Positions 17,273 through 26,474 are shown, counted from the stretch's first letter. The stretch: DNA of 54,974 bases from JAVZLQ01 sp049972525 (GCA_049972525.1 JBMFKI010000009.1:1-54974), one strand, 5' to 3'. Notes: generated from the letters alone by a model not told the origin. A program made the numbers and translations.

Positions 17273-18526
17273 ATGGTTGAAGAAGCAGAATTGATAAACT
17301 TTCTAAAGACTCACAGTGGAAAAGCATCGTTAAGCGACATAGCTGAAGGTCTAGGCATACCCAAATATGGACCGAACTCTGCCTATGCACTTTTACAATC
17401 GCTTAAGGCTAAAGGCATCATCGAAAGGGTAGGTGAACTCTGGGCAATAAGCATGGAAGAAGCCAAGCCTTCAGAAAAAGCTGAGAAGACGCAACAAAAA
17501 GAAGCTGAAAAAGAAGGAGAGGCTGCAATTCCAGAAGTTGAGAAACTCATGAGAGCCATGGCTAAAACAATTGCAGAGGCCATGAAAACAGCGCAGACGC
17601 CAACAGACGAATGGGAACTAGCCACAAAGCCGATGACAACAAAAATCGAGAGAAAAGAGGATAAGCTAAGCTCCTTCGTTTTGAGACCTGACGAAGCCCC
17701 AGAAGCCAAAAAGCCTCTGCTGGGTTTTCCAACAGGCACATTCATAGACAATCTATTTTTAACTCCGGAGGGTAAACCGTTAAACGGCGTGCCAATTTGT
17801 GGACAATTTGCCATAACTGGTCTACCTGGCGCTGGAAAATCAATTCTTGTTGAAGAAATAGCCGTTAGAGTAGCTGCTTCTGGACGCAAGGTGCTTTTCG
17901 CAACTGCTGAAGATACATGGAAGAGCGCCACTCCACGCTTTGATTTGCAGTCCCGCCTGAAACAGAAAGCTGACATTTTAGGCTTAGACTGGAACAAAAT
18001 CCGTGAAAATCTCTTTGTACTCGACACTGTAGCTTATCCGGAACTACGCGACTGGAACACCTTCGCTGAAACGTACCGTTACGTTGCTGAAAAGGAAAAG
18101 ATAGACTTAGCCATAATAGACTCCGTCACAGTACTCGAATCATATCGAGGCGCACTTAAATATCGCGTTATGGAACTAGCACGCTACAACCAAGTCCACG
18201 GCATAACAGCCCTCTATGTTAATCAGCGAAGTTCTGAAGTGTGGGACAGCTATGACATGGCTGGCGGAATTGGATTAGCCCACAACCTTGACGGGACAAT
18301 CATAGTTGACTATGGAAGAGTTTACTGGCAAGACCAGCAAGTGGATTTAGCTGTAAACAGAGGAGAATTCGTCCGCGTCTCAAGGGTTCTAGATTGTAGG
18401 ATGTGCAATTTTGAGAGGAGAAGAATTCGGGTTGACATCACGCAGGACGGTTTCTTAAGGGCTGTTGAGGCTATACCTAAAACTGGAGAAACAGGCTACA
18501 GTGAAAATGTAAATGTCAATAGTTAA
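17273..18526 (+). CDS. winged-helix + KaiC/RecA-like ATPase
   Basis: 417 residues. A small winged helix (about 1-60) is followed by a charged linker rich in Glu, Lys and Ala (about 60-125) and a KaiC-type RecA fold with Walker A G-L-P-G-A-G-K-S at 183-190. A Walker B-like L-A-I-I-D-S-V lies near residue 280. Near the end are two Cys in C-R-M-C (about 387-390), possibly a metal site or disulfide. These single-KaiC ATPases are widespread in archaea with poorly known roles in signalling or repair. The last 14 bases overlap the DNA ligase start, so the pair is co-translated, which hints at a DNA-related job. Confidence 0.82.
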   Translation: MVEEAELINFLKTHSGKASLSDIAEGLGIPKYGPNSAYALLQSLKAKGIIERVGELWAISMEEAKPSEKAEKTQQKEAEKEGEAAIPEVEKLMRAMAKTIAEAMKTAQTPTDEWELATKPMTTKIERKEDKLSSFVLRPDEAPEAKKPLLGFPTGTFIDNLFLTPEGKPLNGVPICGQFAITGLPGAGKSILVEEIAVRVAASGRKVLFATAEDTWKSATPRFDLQSRLKQKADILGLDWNKIRENLFVLDTVAYPELRDWNTFAETYRYVAEKEKIDLAIIDSVTVLESYRGALKYRVMELARYNQVHGITALYVNQRSSEVWDSYDMAGGIGLAHNLDGTIIVDYGRVYWQDQQVDLAVNRGEFVRVSRVLDCRMCNFERRRIRVDITQDGFLRAVEAIPKTGETGYSENVNVNS

Positions 18527-20309
18527 ACCCCCGTCATTTGAAGAACTTGTCAAGACGTATGGCTCTGCAAAAAAGGCCGTACAACACTTGATAGACACAG
18601 GGTTCTCGCCTGAACAAATAGAGTGGAAGATGGGCATACCATACCACCGTATCCGTTTGTACATGGAAGGTATTGAACCGAAAGCAGATGTGCCATTCGC
18701 AAAAATAGTGGAGCTTTATGAACGCCTCGCGCTTCTTCGCGGAAAAAAGGGTAAAGAAACAGAATTGACAGCTTTCTTCCAAAACCCCCAGTTGACGTTA
18801 GAAACAAAAGTGCGATTCGCTCTTGGAAAATTGACGGAGGAAAGCCTTAAAATTGGTCCTGGACTTGTTGAAAGGAGCATAAGTCTGGCAGCTGGTGTGC
18901 CGATAAGCGAGGTTAGAAGGCTCTTAATAGATTATGGAGAGCATGGCGAAGTTGCATATCTTCTCAAAAAGCCAAGTGAACCAACACTGACAACAAGCGA
19001 GATTAGCGAGTCAATTAAGCTTCTGCCAAAACTTAAAAAAGTTAGAGAACGTGAACTTCACATTTCAAGTCTACTGCGGCTAAGCACCCCCAAAGAGGCA
19101 AAATACATTGTGAGGCTTCTACTAGGCGACTTAAAGCTTGGATACCACACAAGAACCGTTATTAGGGCGGCGTCAAAAGCCTACAGAGTGCCAGCGGAAC
19201 TAATTGAAAACGCAGCAGCGATACTTGGGCTTACAGAAAGCATATCGCTTGCTTCTGAAGGGACGCTTAAACTTTCAGAAGTCAAAATGCGCCCAGGACA
19301 ATTTATTAGACCCCAACTTGCCCACATATATGAACCTGATAAAGTGGTTTACCCCGCTAGGGCTGAGTATAAACTTGACGGGAGTAGACTTCAAATTCAC
19401 AGGTGGGGAACTCAAACATGGCTTTTTTCAAGAAGAGGCGTGGAAAAAACGAAAACTCTGCCAGAAATCGTTGAAATTGCCGAAAAATTCAAGGCTCAAA
19501 GCTGCATAGTAGACAGCGAAGTAATCGCAATAGACAATGCTGGAAACCCTTTGCCATTCCAAACGCTGCTTGAAAGAACCGTGCCGAGAGAGCTTACACC
19601 AGAAGAGCTTGAAACGCGAAGGGAGAAGGTGAATGTTACAGTGAAAACCTTTGACATACTATTCCTGAATGGGCAAGAGCTCGTCGGCTTACCACTATCG
19701 TTGAGAAGAAAATATCTGTTAGATGTTGTTCCATCCGAGTACATCGTTGAAGGCGTAGACTGCCAAAACGAGGTTGAACTAATGCGCTTCTACGAAGAAG
19801 CCCTAAAACGAAAATATGAGGGTATAATTGTAAAAAACTTGAATGCACCATACGAAATTGGACAACGCACTTACACATGGCTTAAGCTAAAACCAGAACG
19901 TGACACACTTGACTGCACAATAGTAAAAGCCCTCTATGGAAAGGGCAAACGTGCAGGCTTATACTCGTCCTTCCTCTTGGCGGTGCGAGATCCAGCTGAA
20001 AAGAAACTTTACACTGTTGGAAAAGTTTCAAACCTTCCGGAAGAAGCAATGGACGAACTAAGCACAATAATTGAAAGAACAAAAACTAGCGAGGACGAAG
20101 AGGGCATTTTTGTGAAGCCATCCATCGTTGTTGAGGTTACCTATCAAGAGATCCAGGAAACAGACGAGTATACAAGCGGTTATGCTTTAAGAGTGCCAAA
20201 AATAGTTAGATTCAGAATGGATAAGAGTGTAAGTGAAATAGACAGTCTTGAAAAATTGAAGAAGCTTTATGAGCTGCAGTACGAACGCTATCCAATTCAA
20301 TCACTTTAG
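18513..20309 (+). CDS. lig: ATP-dependent DNA ligase
   Basis: 598 residues, the normal length of archaeal/eukaryotic type I ligases. In order: N-terminal DNA-binding domain (about 1-240), nucleotidyltransferase domain with motif I E-Y-K-L-D-G-S-R (the adenylated Lys is residue 287), motif III F-D-I-L-F-L, motif IV E-G-I-I-V-K, motif V W-L-K-L-K, then the OB fold ending with R-V-P-K-I-V-R-F-R. It seals nicks in replication and repair. The start ATG lies within the end of the KaiC-like gene. It is a complete gene with no unusual feature. Confidence 0.95.
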   Translation: MSIVKPPSFEELVKTYGSAKKAVQHLIDTGFSPEQIEWKMGIPYHRIRLYMEGIEPKADVPFAKIVELYERLALLRGKKGKETELTAFFQNPQLTLETKVRFALGKLTEESLKIGPGLVERSISLAAGVPISEVRRLLIDYGEHGEVAYLLKKPSEPTLTTSEISESIKLLPKLKKVRERELHISSLLRLSTPKEAKYIVRLLLGDLKLGYHTRTVIRAASKAYRVPAELIENAAAILGLTESISLASEGTLKLSEVKMRPGQFIRPQLAHIYEPDKVVYPARAEYKLDGSRLQIHRWGTQTWLFSRRGVEKTKTLPEIVEIAEKFKAQSCIVDSEVIAIDNAGNPLPFQTLLERTVPRELTPEELETRREKVNVTVKTFDILFLNGQELVGLPLSLRRKYLLDVVPSEYIVEGVDCQNEVELMRFYEEALKRKYEGIIVKNLNAPYEIGQRTYTWLKLKPERDTLDCTIVKALYGKGKRAGLYSSFLLAVRDPAEKKLYTVGKVSNLPEEAMDELSTIIERTKTSEDEEGIFVKPSIVVEVTYQEIQETDEYTSGYALRVPKIVRFRMDKSVSEIDSLEKLKKLYELQYERYPIQSL

Positions 20310-20420
20310 CCTAGCGTTTATCTCCATTCTGCCTTAAGTGAAACCATAAGTATGGAAAACTGTTGCTGCAAAAGCAAACGTCATCGCAGCTATCCACTGA
20401 TCAAATCAGCTGATTACACC

Positions 20421-20939
20421 CTACAATTTCAGAACTCTATGGCCAGCATATGGTTGTAAAAGATTAAGGTTGGCTGTCGTCTTATACTGCTGGTCGCGAA
20501 TTCCAAAGGCTATTTCTACAAACTCTTTTAACGTTTGATTAGCAAACTCCGGCGTCGGCATCCCATATCTGATGCCGTTACACGTTGAATCAGCATACAC
20601 GAAGAGTTTGTTCCCCATGTAATGGTAAACCGCCTCATTCGCGTACCCGAACTTTGGTTTACTCAAAATTTTGAATGGCCAAAGCTTACATGCTTTTGGT
20701 TTCATGTGTTGTAATCCGCATAGTCGCATGTTAGGCAACTCATATAAGAAAATGCATGAGCCGTCGCTTCTCCTTTTTATGAAGAGTTTGTTCAATCCTG
20801 AAACTGTGTATTCAGCACCGTAGTTTTTTACAATTTGAAGCCATTCCTGAAAGTTCAAGACTACACTGTAAGCTTTGCAGCATAAGCCGCACGCGTTACA
20901 TTTCCAGTCGCTGATGTATTGCCATGGAACGAACAGCAT
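20421..20939 (-). CDS. YkgJ-type Cys-cluster protein
   Basis: 172 residues. The N-terminal C-N-A-C-G-L-C-C (Cys at about 15, 18, 21 and 22) is the signature of the YkgJ/CxxCxxCC family, thought to hold a zinc ion or iron-sulfur cluster. Further conserved Cys lie in the L-C-G-L-Q-H and A-C-K-L-W-P-F segments near 80-95. The function of the family is not established. It heads nothing and is read on the same strand as the thioesterase upstream. Confidence 0.72.
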   Translation of the reverse strand: MLFVPWQYISDWKCNACGLCCKAYSVVLNFQEWLQIVKNYGAEYTVSGLNKLFIKRRSDGSCIFLYELPNMRLCGLQHMKPKACKLWPFKILSKPKFGYANEAVYHYMGNKLFVYADSTCNGIRYGMPTPEFANQTLKEFVEIAFGIRDQQYKTTANLNLLQPYAGHRVLKL

Positions 20940-20980
20940 TTTAATTCCTAAAAATTTTCAAAACAGCCTTTTCTTAAAAA

Positions 20981-21394
20981 TCATTTGCAGAAAGGCTTCA
21001 GCTTTTCAACAATGTCTCTTGGAATTGGCGTGGCTTTTCCCTCTTTTTTGTCTGCTGTCACAACTACAACGTAGCCGTTCGCCAGGAGAATGTTTGACTC
21101 TTTGTTAAAGATTTTGAAGCCATATTTTATAGATCTCTCTTGCAATTCTTCAACGGTTAATTCCACTTCTATTAAATCGTTAAATCTCGCTGGCTTCTTG
21201 TATTGGCAGAAAGCTTCAACCCTTGGAAACCATAAACCCCTGTCATGAACGTCGGTGAATGTAAACCCCAAATGCCTATAAAATTCCTCTTCTGCCCTCT
21301 CAAAAAATCTGAAATAGTTTGAGTAATGAACAACCTGTGCTGCGTCAGTGTCCACCCACGCTATCCTAAAAGAAGTTTTGAAAGACTTTGGCAT
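20981..21394 (-). CDS. 4HBT hot-dog acyl-CoA thioesterase
   Basis: 137 residues, a single hot-dog domain. The catalytic block D-T-D-A-A-Q-V-V-H-Y-S-N-Y-F-R-F-F-E (residues about 13-30) matches the YbgC/4-hydroxybenzoyl-CoA thioesterase type, with Asp as the catalytic residue. It hydrolyses acyl-CoA or similar thioesters; the acyl group is unknown. It lies 19 bases after the methyltransferase gene on the same strand. Confidence 0.87.
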   Translation of the reverse strand: MPKSFKTSFRIAWVDTDAAQVVHYSNYFRFFERAEEEFYRHLGFTFTDVHDRGLWFPRVEAFCQYKKPARFNDLIEVELTVEELQERSIKYGFKIFNKESNILLANGYVVVVTADKKEGKATPIPRDIVEKLKPFCK

Positions 21395-21413
21395 GCCATT
21401 TCACTAAGCAAAA

Positions 21414-21890
21414 CTAGACTTTCTTATACAGGTAAAGCGTGTGGGATGGGTATCCTAAACTTGGATTTTCACAGAAGTTTTCAACTTTAACGGGCTTCCA
21501 GCCCACAATTTCATAGTCATGAGAAACTACGCGCACTCCTGGTCTAAGTTCAGTTTCAAGTTTTGGTTTGATTTTTTCGTTGGCGCTTGTTGTTAGGTAG
21601 AGGAAGACAACGTCGGCGGAGGTTAAATCAACGCTGAATATGTCACCGTTTACTATGGTGACTCTATCCTGAAGCCCTTGCTCATAGACGGTGCTTAAAG
21701 CTTTTTTGACAAGGTCTTCTCTTAATTCTACGCCGACGGCTCTTGCTCCGAAATCTTTTGCCGCCATTATCACTGCTCTTCCATCTCCAGCGCCTAAATC
21801 GAAGAAAACTTCTCTAGGCTTTAGCTCTGCGAGGATAAGCATTTGGCGAATCACTTGTGGTGGACTTGGAACGTATGGTGCAATATACAT
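21414..21890 (-). CDS. aKMT-like protein-lysine methyltransferase
   Basis: 158 residues, a minimal SAM-dependent methyltransferase. The N terminus Y-V-P-S-P-P-Q-V-I-R-Q-M-L, the SAM loop D-L-G-A-G-D-G-R near residue 35 and A-V-G-V-E-L near 52, and the C-terminal R-V-V-S-H-D-Y-E-I-V-G-W all match my recollection of the crenarchaeal lysine methyltransferase aKMT, which methylates many proteins including Cren7. I base this on motif order, not a search. Other small class I methyltransferases share the SAM loop, but not the S-H-[DE]-[YF]-E-I block. It sits in a minus-strand run with the thioesterase. Confidence 0.72.
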   Translation of the reverse strand: MYIAPYVPSPPQVIRQMLILAELKPREVFFDLGAGDGRAVIMAAKDFGARAVGVELREDLVKKALSTVYEQGLQDRVTIVNGDIFSVDLTSADVVFLYLTTSANEKIKPKLETELRPGVRVVSHDYEIVGWKPVKVENFCENPSLGYPSHTLYLYKKV

Positions 21891-21955
21891 TAATTAGCCC
21901 TCAGCATCTCTTCTTATCCAGTTGTTTTGTTTCTTTTAAAGATTTTCTAATTCAT

Positions 21956-22282
21956 TTAGGTTACGTAAGTAGCCTTTTTAGGAGTTGGTCTCCTAGCTTC
22001 TCCACATTTCATGCAGCTTTGGGCGCAAAGTTCCAAGTATTTCGCTTCGTCTCCTGCACCAACGGCTTCAGCGGCTTTTCTACAAAGTTCGCTTGGTTCT
22101 GTGCAACCTTCTTCGCGACATAAATTTGAAATGTAGAGACATATTTCGCTAACATCTTTCGTTTCTAAAACAGCTCTGTTTGAACGCACCAGGAGGCAGA
22201 GTTCCCTTGCCAGTACGCATGTTTTCACATACTTTACTCTTTCAAGAACTTCTTCCCTCAACTTTTTTCTGCTTATCTCCAC
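21956..22282 (-). CDS. small Cys-rich helical protein, unknown
   Basis: About 108 residues from a GTG at 22282 that has AAGGAG 8 bases upstream; the frame is open from a TTG at 22336, which has no ribosome site. The chain is mostly helical, with nine Cys, several on one helix face: C-x6-C, C-x7-C-x4-C-x6-C, and C-x3-C-x2-C near the end, followed by a basic tail. This could be a metal-storing or metal-sensing four-helix bundle, but I do not recognise the family. It follows the Lhr gene on the same strand. Confidence 0.6.
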   Translation of the reverse strand: MEISRKKLREEVLERVKYVKTCVLARELCLLVRSNRAVLETKDVSEICLYISNLCREEGCTEPSELCRKAAEAVGAGDEAKYLELCAQSCMKCGEARRPTPKKATYVT

Positions 22283-22366
22283 AACTAATTCTCCTTGTTG
22301 GGCGATAGTGGTTTCTACGCACATTAACACGCTCAACCATTTAAAAGTTGTTGTAAGTCTTAGCGG

Positions 22367-25246
22367 CTACCAGAACCTTTTGCTTAAGGCTTTGCGCTCT
22401 GCCTCAAGAACAAGCTCATAAAACCTATCGCTTAACTTCGACTCTTCTTGAAGAACCTCTTTAACTTCTGATGGTTGAACTTTTCTGGCGCAAAGGGCAA
22501 CAACAGCCGCTTTTCCATATCTTTCTATTAATTGCGCCGTTTGTAACGCCTGCTTTTTCAGCTTCTCCTCACTTTTTGTTAGTTTTTCTCCCTTCTTCTC
22601 AACTAGTGGAAGAAGCCTCTCCTCCTCAACCTTCAAAAGTCCTATAGCCCCAGAGCCGCACCGTGGACATTTTGGTTTTTCTGGCAAGTCCTTTGCGCGC
22701 GCCATTTCCAAGTAGCTCCAACAGTTTGTACATATGAAGTTGCATGCCTCGTTGAGGAGCCTCGCCTTAACTGATTCCACCAATACTGCGCGCATCCTTT
22801 CTGGAGGAATCAAGTCTGTTTTCATGCTTACCCTTTCAATGCCGACACGGGCAACTGGTGTTGCTTTGCCTTCAGTTTCAACCTTTTGTATTTGAATTTC
22901 GCCCTCACGAATCTTGTTGAGAACATGAATAAGCTTTTCCAGGTCTAGGTCCTTTGCGAAAACTTCTTTTAATCCCTCTTCGTATATTGGTGTGTCTTCG
23001 AAGCTTTTTATTAGCCTTTGTAGGCTTACGTTGCTGAAGTCAGCCCATTTCTGTAGGGCTCCAAAACGTCTTGCAACGTGAATCATTCTCCTTTTAAAAA
23101 GTCCAGTCTTAACAGTTGCTCTTGTAAGCGTTTCTCTTATTGTTCGCTCTGGCATTGCACGCATTTCGTTGAAAAGTTCAATTATGTTGTCTGCACTGGC
23201 AGCGCCCATTGTCTGTACAAAGATTCGGTAGGGGTCGTGTTGAACAACTACACCGTACCCAATTTTCTCCGAGAGCATCTGCCCCAGAAGCTGGGCTAAG
23301 GCCCTGTTCGTAAGAGAACCGAAGTTGGCGTGAATTATCACGAACTCCTCCCAGTCTTCGACGATTATTCGCTTGTCCGTTGGTACTGGAAACCCATTGG
23401 CTATGTGCTCTATAGTTTCAGATAGAGCCCGCAAAATAGTTTCCTTATCAGCCGGATATTGCACACTAAGCTTGGCGGCTATCTCGTCTGGAGAAATCCC
23501 ATTATGCATTTGTTCTTCAACAAAGGCTCTTATAGCGCCTACTTCCTGCGCCACTTCAAATGGGACTGGAATCTCCTCGCCTATCCAACTTGGTATTGCT
23601 CCTGTCGGATCGTCAACAGACTTCACGTAGACCTTCTCTTCCGAAACGTGTAGTATGCGCCATGGGCTTCCTCTTATTATGAATTTTATTCCTGGCTTGC
23701 CGTACTCAGCCATGAACGCTTCATCCAATACCCCTATTGCCGAATCGCTTGACTCGTCGACAACGAGGAACTGCTTTTCCTCAGGTATCATTGAAAGGTT
23801 TCCAAAGTAATATTCGAATAAGGCTTTTGTCCTTCGTGGTTTTAACACAACCTTATCTTCGAATGAAACCCATGCCAAACGAGGAAAACGTTGATGCATG
23901 TACCTCAAAATCTTCTCAACATCCTCTATAGTCAAGTCTCTGTAGGGATACGCCCTCTGGAACAGCTCCAAAATCTCTTTAAATTCTAATCTTCGATTCT
24001 TGAGAAGAAGGCCTGCAATTTGATGGGCTAATGCGTCATATGGCTTCGGAGGAATCTCAACGGGCTCTAAATCCTCTTCTAGGGCTCTTCTGGCGATGGC
24101 TAAGGCCTCTAACGTGTCATCCGAATCCATCGCGACTATTACGCCTTCAGCTATGTGTCCAATTCTGTGTCCGCTCCTTCCAACGCGCTGTATTAGCCTG
24201 GTCACCTGCCTAGGGCTCATGTATTGGATAACGAGGTCTATTCGTCCAACGTCTATGCCCAACTCAAGGCTGCTTGTGCAAACGAGCCCCTTTAACTCAC
24301 CGTTCTTAAGTCCCCTTTCCGCTGCTATACGCGAAGGCTTTGCAAGAGAGCCGTGGTGAATTGAAACTGGAAAGTCTATGTCCCAAACCTTGAATCTGCT
24401 AGCCAACACTTCAGATATGGCTCTTGTGTTGGTAAACAATAAGACAGACTTGTGCCTACTTATGTAGTCGCGAATTATGCGTAATCTCGCTGCAACTTCA
24501 GGATGCGTGTAAAGCTGCGAAGAAAGCTTGAAATCCTCTGGTTTCGGCTGCGGATAAAGTATTTTCAAGCGCATCATTCTCGCAACTGGGACGCGCACAA
24601 CCTCGACGCTTCGACCATTACCAACAAGAAACTTGGCAACTTCCTCTGGGCTGCCAATAGTGGCCGACAAGCCTATAATCTGAAAGTCCTTACCAACCAT
24701 GCTCCTAAGCCTTTCCAACGCCAGAGCCAGCTGACTTCCTCTTTTGCTGTCAGCCATCTCATGAACCTCGTCGATTATAACCCACCGCACTTGTTGCAGA
24801 TGTTGTCGCATAACCCAGCCAGGCAATATTGCCTGAAGAGTTTCAGGGGTTGTAATTAAAATGTCTGGAGGGCTTCTAGCTTGGCGCGTTCTCTCCTTTG
24901 TTTCCGTGTCGCCATGCCTAACAGCCAATTTGACATCAAGGTTGTTGCACCACCACTCAAGTCTTTCAAGCATGTCACGGTTTAAGGCCCTTAAAGGCGT
25001 GATGTATAACGCCTTTATTCCAGGGGTTCTCTCTGGTTCTTGCAGCATCATGCTTAGGACTGGGAGGAATGCGGCTTCAGTTTTTCCAGTTGCAGTTGGC
25101 GAAATGAGTAACAAGTTTTTTCCTTCAAGAATCTTTGGGATGGCTTTCTCTTGTGGTTCAGTTGGCTTTGAAAATCCCCTCTGCTCAATGAGCCTCCGAA
25201 CGGGCTTAACAAGAAGTTCAAAAGCATTCTTCGGAGAATTCTTCAA
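22367..25246 (-). CDS. Lhr-type DEAD/DEAH superfamily 2 helicase (first copy)
   Basis: 959 residues. Walker A is A-T-G-K-T-E-A, motif II D-E-V-H-E near residue 160, motif III S-A-T-I-G, and motif VI Q-R-V-G-R-S-G-H. Then come the Lhr winged helix and the DEAD/H-associated domain (the F-x-I-I-H-A-N-F-G-S block near 655). The last 120 residues carry a zinc finger (C-x2-C and C-P-R-C) and a helical tail. Archaeal Lhr proteins unwind or anneal nucleic acids in repair. TTG start with GAGG about 10 bases before. A second, similar gene lies at 50909. Confidence 0.9.
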   Translation of the reverse strand: MKNSPKNAFELLVKPVRRLIEQRGFSKPTEPQEKAIPKILEGKNLLLISPTATGKTEAAFLPVLSMMLQEPERTPGIKALYITPLRALNRDMLERLEWWCNNLDVKLAVRHGDTETKERTRQARSPPDILITTPETLQAILPGWVMRQHLQQVRWVIIDEVHEMADSKRGSQLALALERLRSMVGKDFQIIGLSATIGSPEEVAKFLVGNGRSVEVVRVPVARMMRLKILYPQPKPEDFKLSSQLYTHPEVAARLRIIRDYISRHKSVLLFTNTRAISEVLASRFKVWDIDFPVSIHHGSLAKPSRIAAERGLKNGELKGLVCTSSLELGIDVGRIDLVIQYMSPRQVTRLIQRVGRSGHRIGHIAEGVIVAMDSDDTLEALAIARRALEEDLEPVEIPPKPYDALAHQIAGLLLKNRRLEFKEILELFQRAYPYRDLTIEDVEKILRYMHQRFPRLAWVSFEDKVVLKPRRTKALFEYYFGNLSMIPEEKQFLVVDESSDSAIGVLDEAFMAEYGKPGIKFIIRGSPWRILHVSEEKVYVKSVDDPTGAIPSWIGEEIPVPFEVAQEVGAIRAFVEEQMHNGISPDEIAAKLSVQYPADKETILRALSETIEHIANGFPVPTDKRIIVEDWEEFVIIHANFGSLTNRALAQLLGQMLSEKIGYGVVVQHDPYRIFVQTMGAASADNIIELFNEMRAMPERTIRETLTRATVKTGLFKRRMIHVARRFGALQKWADFSNVSLQRLIKSFEDTPIYEEGLKEVFAKDLDLEKLIHVLNKIREGEIQIQKVETEGKATPVARVGIERVSMKTDLIPPERMRAVLVESVKARLLNEACNFICTNCWSYLEMARAKDLPEKPKCPRCGSGAIGLLKVEEERLLPLVEKKGEKLTKSEEKLKKQALQTAQLIERYGKAAVVALCARKVQPSEVKEVLQEESKLSDRFYELVLEAERKALSKRFW

Positions 25247-25362
25247 GGAGTCTATACCTCAACGCTTAAAATAGCGTAAAGCCAATGGTAAAAGCATTTT
25301 GGAAAATAATTTTCAAATAACTAATTTATACTGCTAACATTCAATGTAGAAATCGGTAAAGA

Positions 25363-25881
25363 ATGCGCCAAACTAAACGTTTAAGAAAGGCTGGCAAGCA
25401 TAAGCGCACTAGAAAAGGTAAACCGCAGATTGAAATTCGACAAATGGGAATAGAAGATCTATCTGACGTGTGGCACCTTGGCGAAAAAATTTTTACGCCT
25501 TCAAATCTACAGTTTACATACAGGACATGGAACATTGATGAACTGCTTTCTCTATTCTACAGTGACCCAGAACTCTGTCTAGTGGCACAAGACAGAAGTT
25601 CAAAGAAAATAGTCGGATTCGCCATAGGAACAATACTGAAACGTCCATACAGCCCATGGACCTATGGTTATTTTCTATGGGCTGGAGTGCGAAAAACGAA
25701 GCAGAAAAGTGGCATCGGAAGAAGATTGTATCGGGAATTGGAAAAGCGTTTCAAAAATAAGGGAGCACGCATAGTAATAGTTGACGTAGAGAGCAATAAC
25801 ATTGCTGGATTAAAGTTCATTAAAAAGCTAGGGTTCAAAGAAGCCCAAAAATACGTTTGGTATTCTAAAAGTCTGGAATGA
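25363..25881 (+). CDS. GNAT family N-acetyltransferase with basic N terminus
   Basis: 172 residues. An unusually basic leader of about 20 residues (K and R in over half the positions) precedes a standard GNAT fold with the acetyl-CoA loop K-S-G-I-G-R-R-L near 114 and the C-terminal N-N-I-A-G-L-K-F-I-K-K-L-G-F. The family acetylates protein N termini, lysines or small amines. The basic leader may bind ribosomes or nucleic acid, or it may be upstream sequence if translation starts later. It is divergent from the Lhr gene. Confidence 0.82.
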   Translation: MRQTKRLRKAGKHKRTRKGKPQIEIRQMGIEDLSDVWHLGEKIFTPSNLQFTYRTWNIDELLSLFYSDPELCLVAQDRSSKKIVGFAIGTILKRPYSPWTYGYFLWAGVRKTKQKSGIGRRLYRELEKRFKNKGARIVIVDVESNNIAGLKFIKKLGFKEAQKYVWYSKSLE

Positions 25882-26303
25882 TCAGTTTGACGTTGAACAA
25901 TTTTGATACATCTTCTTCAATTTCACCGTTTTTGTATTACAATTTTTATTGCTTCTTACAACTTTGAATGGCATATGCATATCAAAAGCTTGAGCTGAGA
26001 ATATTTCATGCGTTTACATTGCAAATTTCAGCAGGAAACATGCTTATATTGCTTTATGAAAGGCCATTTATGATTCTTTTTCAGCATAATTTCTGGTTCT
26101 TCCTTGAAACGCATTATGCAAAATTGTGCCCTGCACGTTTTTGAATGCTTTATCATGTAACATCGGCACTTTTAAGCCGGTTTTTGCAAAGGAATGTTTA
26201 TGTTTGATGTTAAATTCTGCCTTATCTAAACGAAAACAATGGAAAGTTTTTTATCTATCATCATATGAAACCATGGATATCGGAGAACATTGGAGGAAAT
26301 TAA
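25882..26303. other. 422-base gap with a terminator-like hairpin and promoter
   Basis: No gene was found. A hairpin CGGC/GCCG (26164-26167, 26176-26179) followed by five T (26181-26185) resembles a terminator. A BRE/TATA-like ggaaagttttttatc (26241-26255) is placed to drive the zinc-ribbon gene at 26304. The rest is AT-rich without structure that I can support. Confidence 0.4.
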
Positions 26304-26474
26304 ATGGCTAAATGTCCAAAATGCGGAACAATTGTTAACACTCCGAAGAAGAAGTGGACGATGGCTGGGCGACCAGACAAGTCTGGCAAGAGGATGCAGC
26401 TGGAAATAGGGCTTTTCGAATGCCCAAAATGTAAGAAGACCTTCAGAGAAGTGCTAAGTAAGAAGAAGGTTTAA
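26304..26474 (+). CDS. small zinc-ribbon protein resembling Cren7
   Basis: 56 residues. The ATG has a GGAGG ribosome site 7 bases upstream. Two zinc knuckles, C-P-K-C-G (Cys 4 and 7) and C-P-K-C (Cys 40 and 43), bracket a basic middle with K-K-K-W at 15-18 and a C-terminal I-G-L-F-x-x-P-x-x-x-K-x-F-R-x-x-L. That last block lines up with the crenarchaeal chromatin protein Cren7, where the second zinc pair is replaced by Asp and Thr. A DNA-binding chromatin role is inferred from this likeness and the charge. It stands alone with its own promoter, as expected for an abundant protein. Confidence 0.75.
   Translation: MAKCPKCGTIVNTPKKKWTMAGRPDKSGKRMQLEIGLFECPKCKKTFREVLSKKKV

Noticed and set aside
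26126..26311. A 61-codon frame before the zinc-ribbon gene
   Set aside because: It runs across a terminator-like hairpin and the zinc-ribbon promoter, and has no ribosome site.
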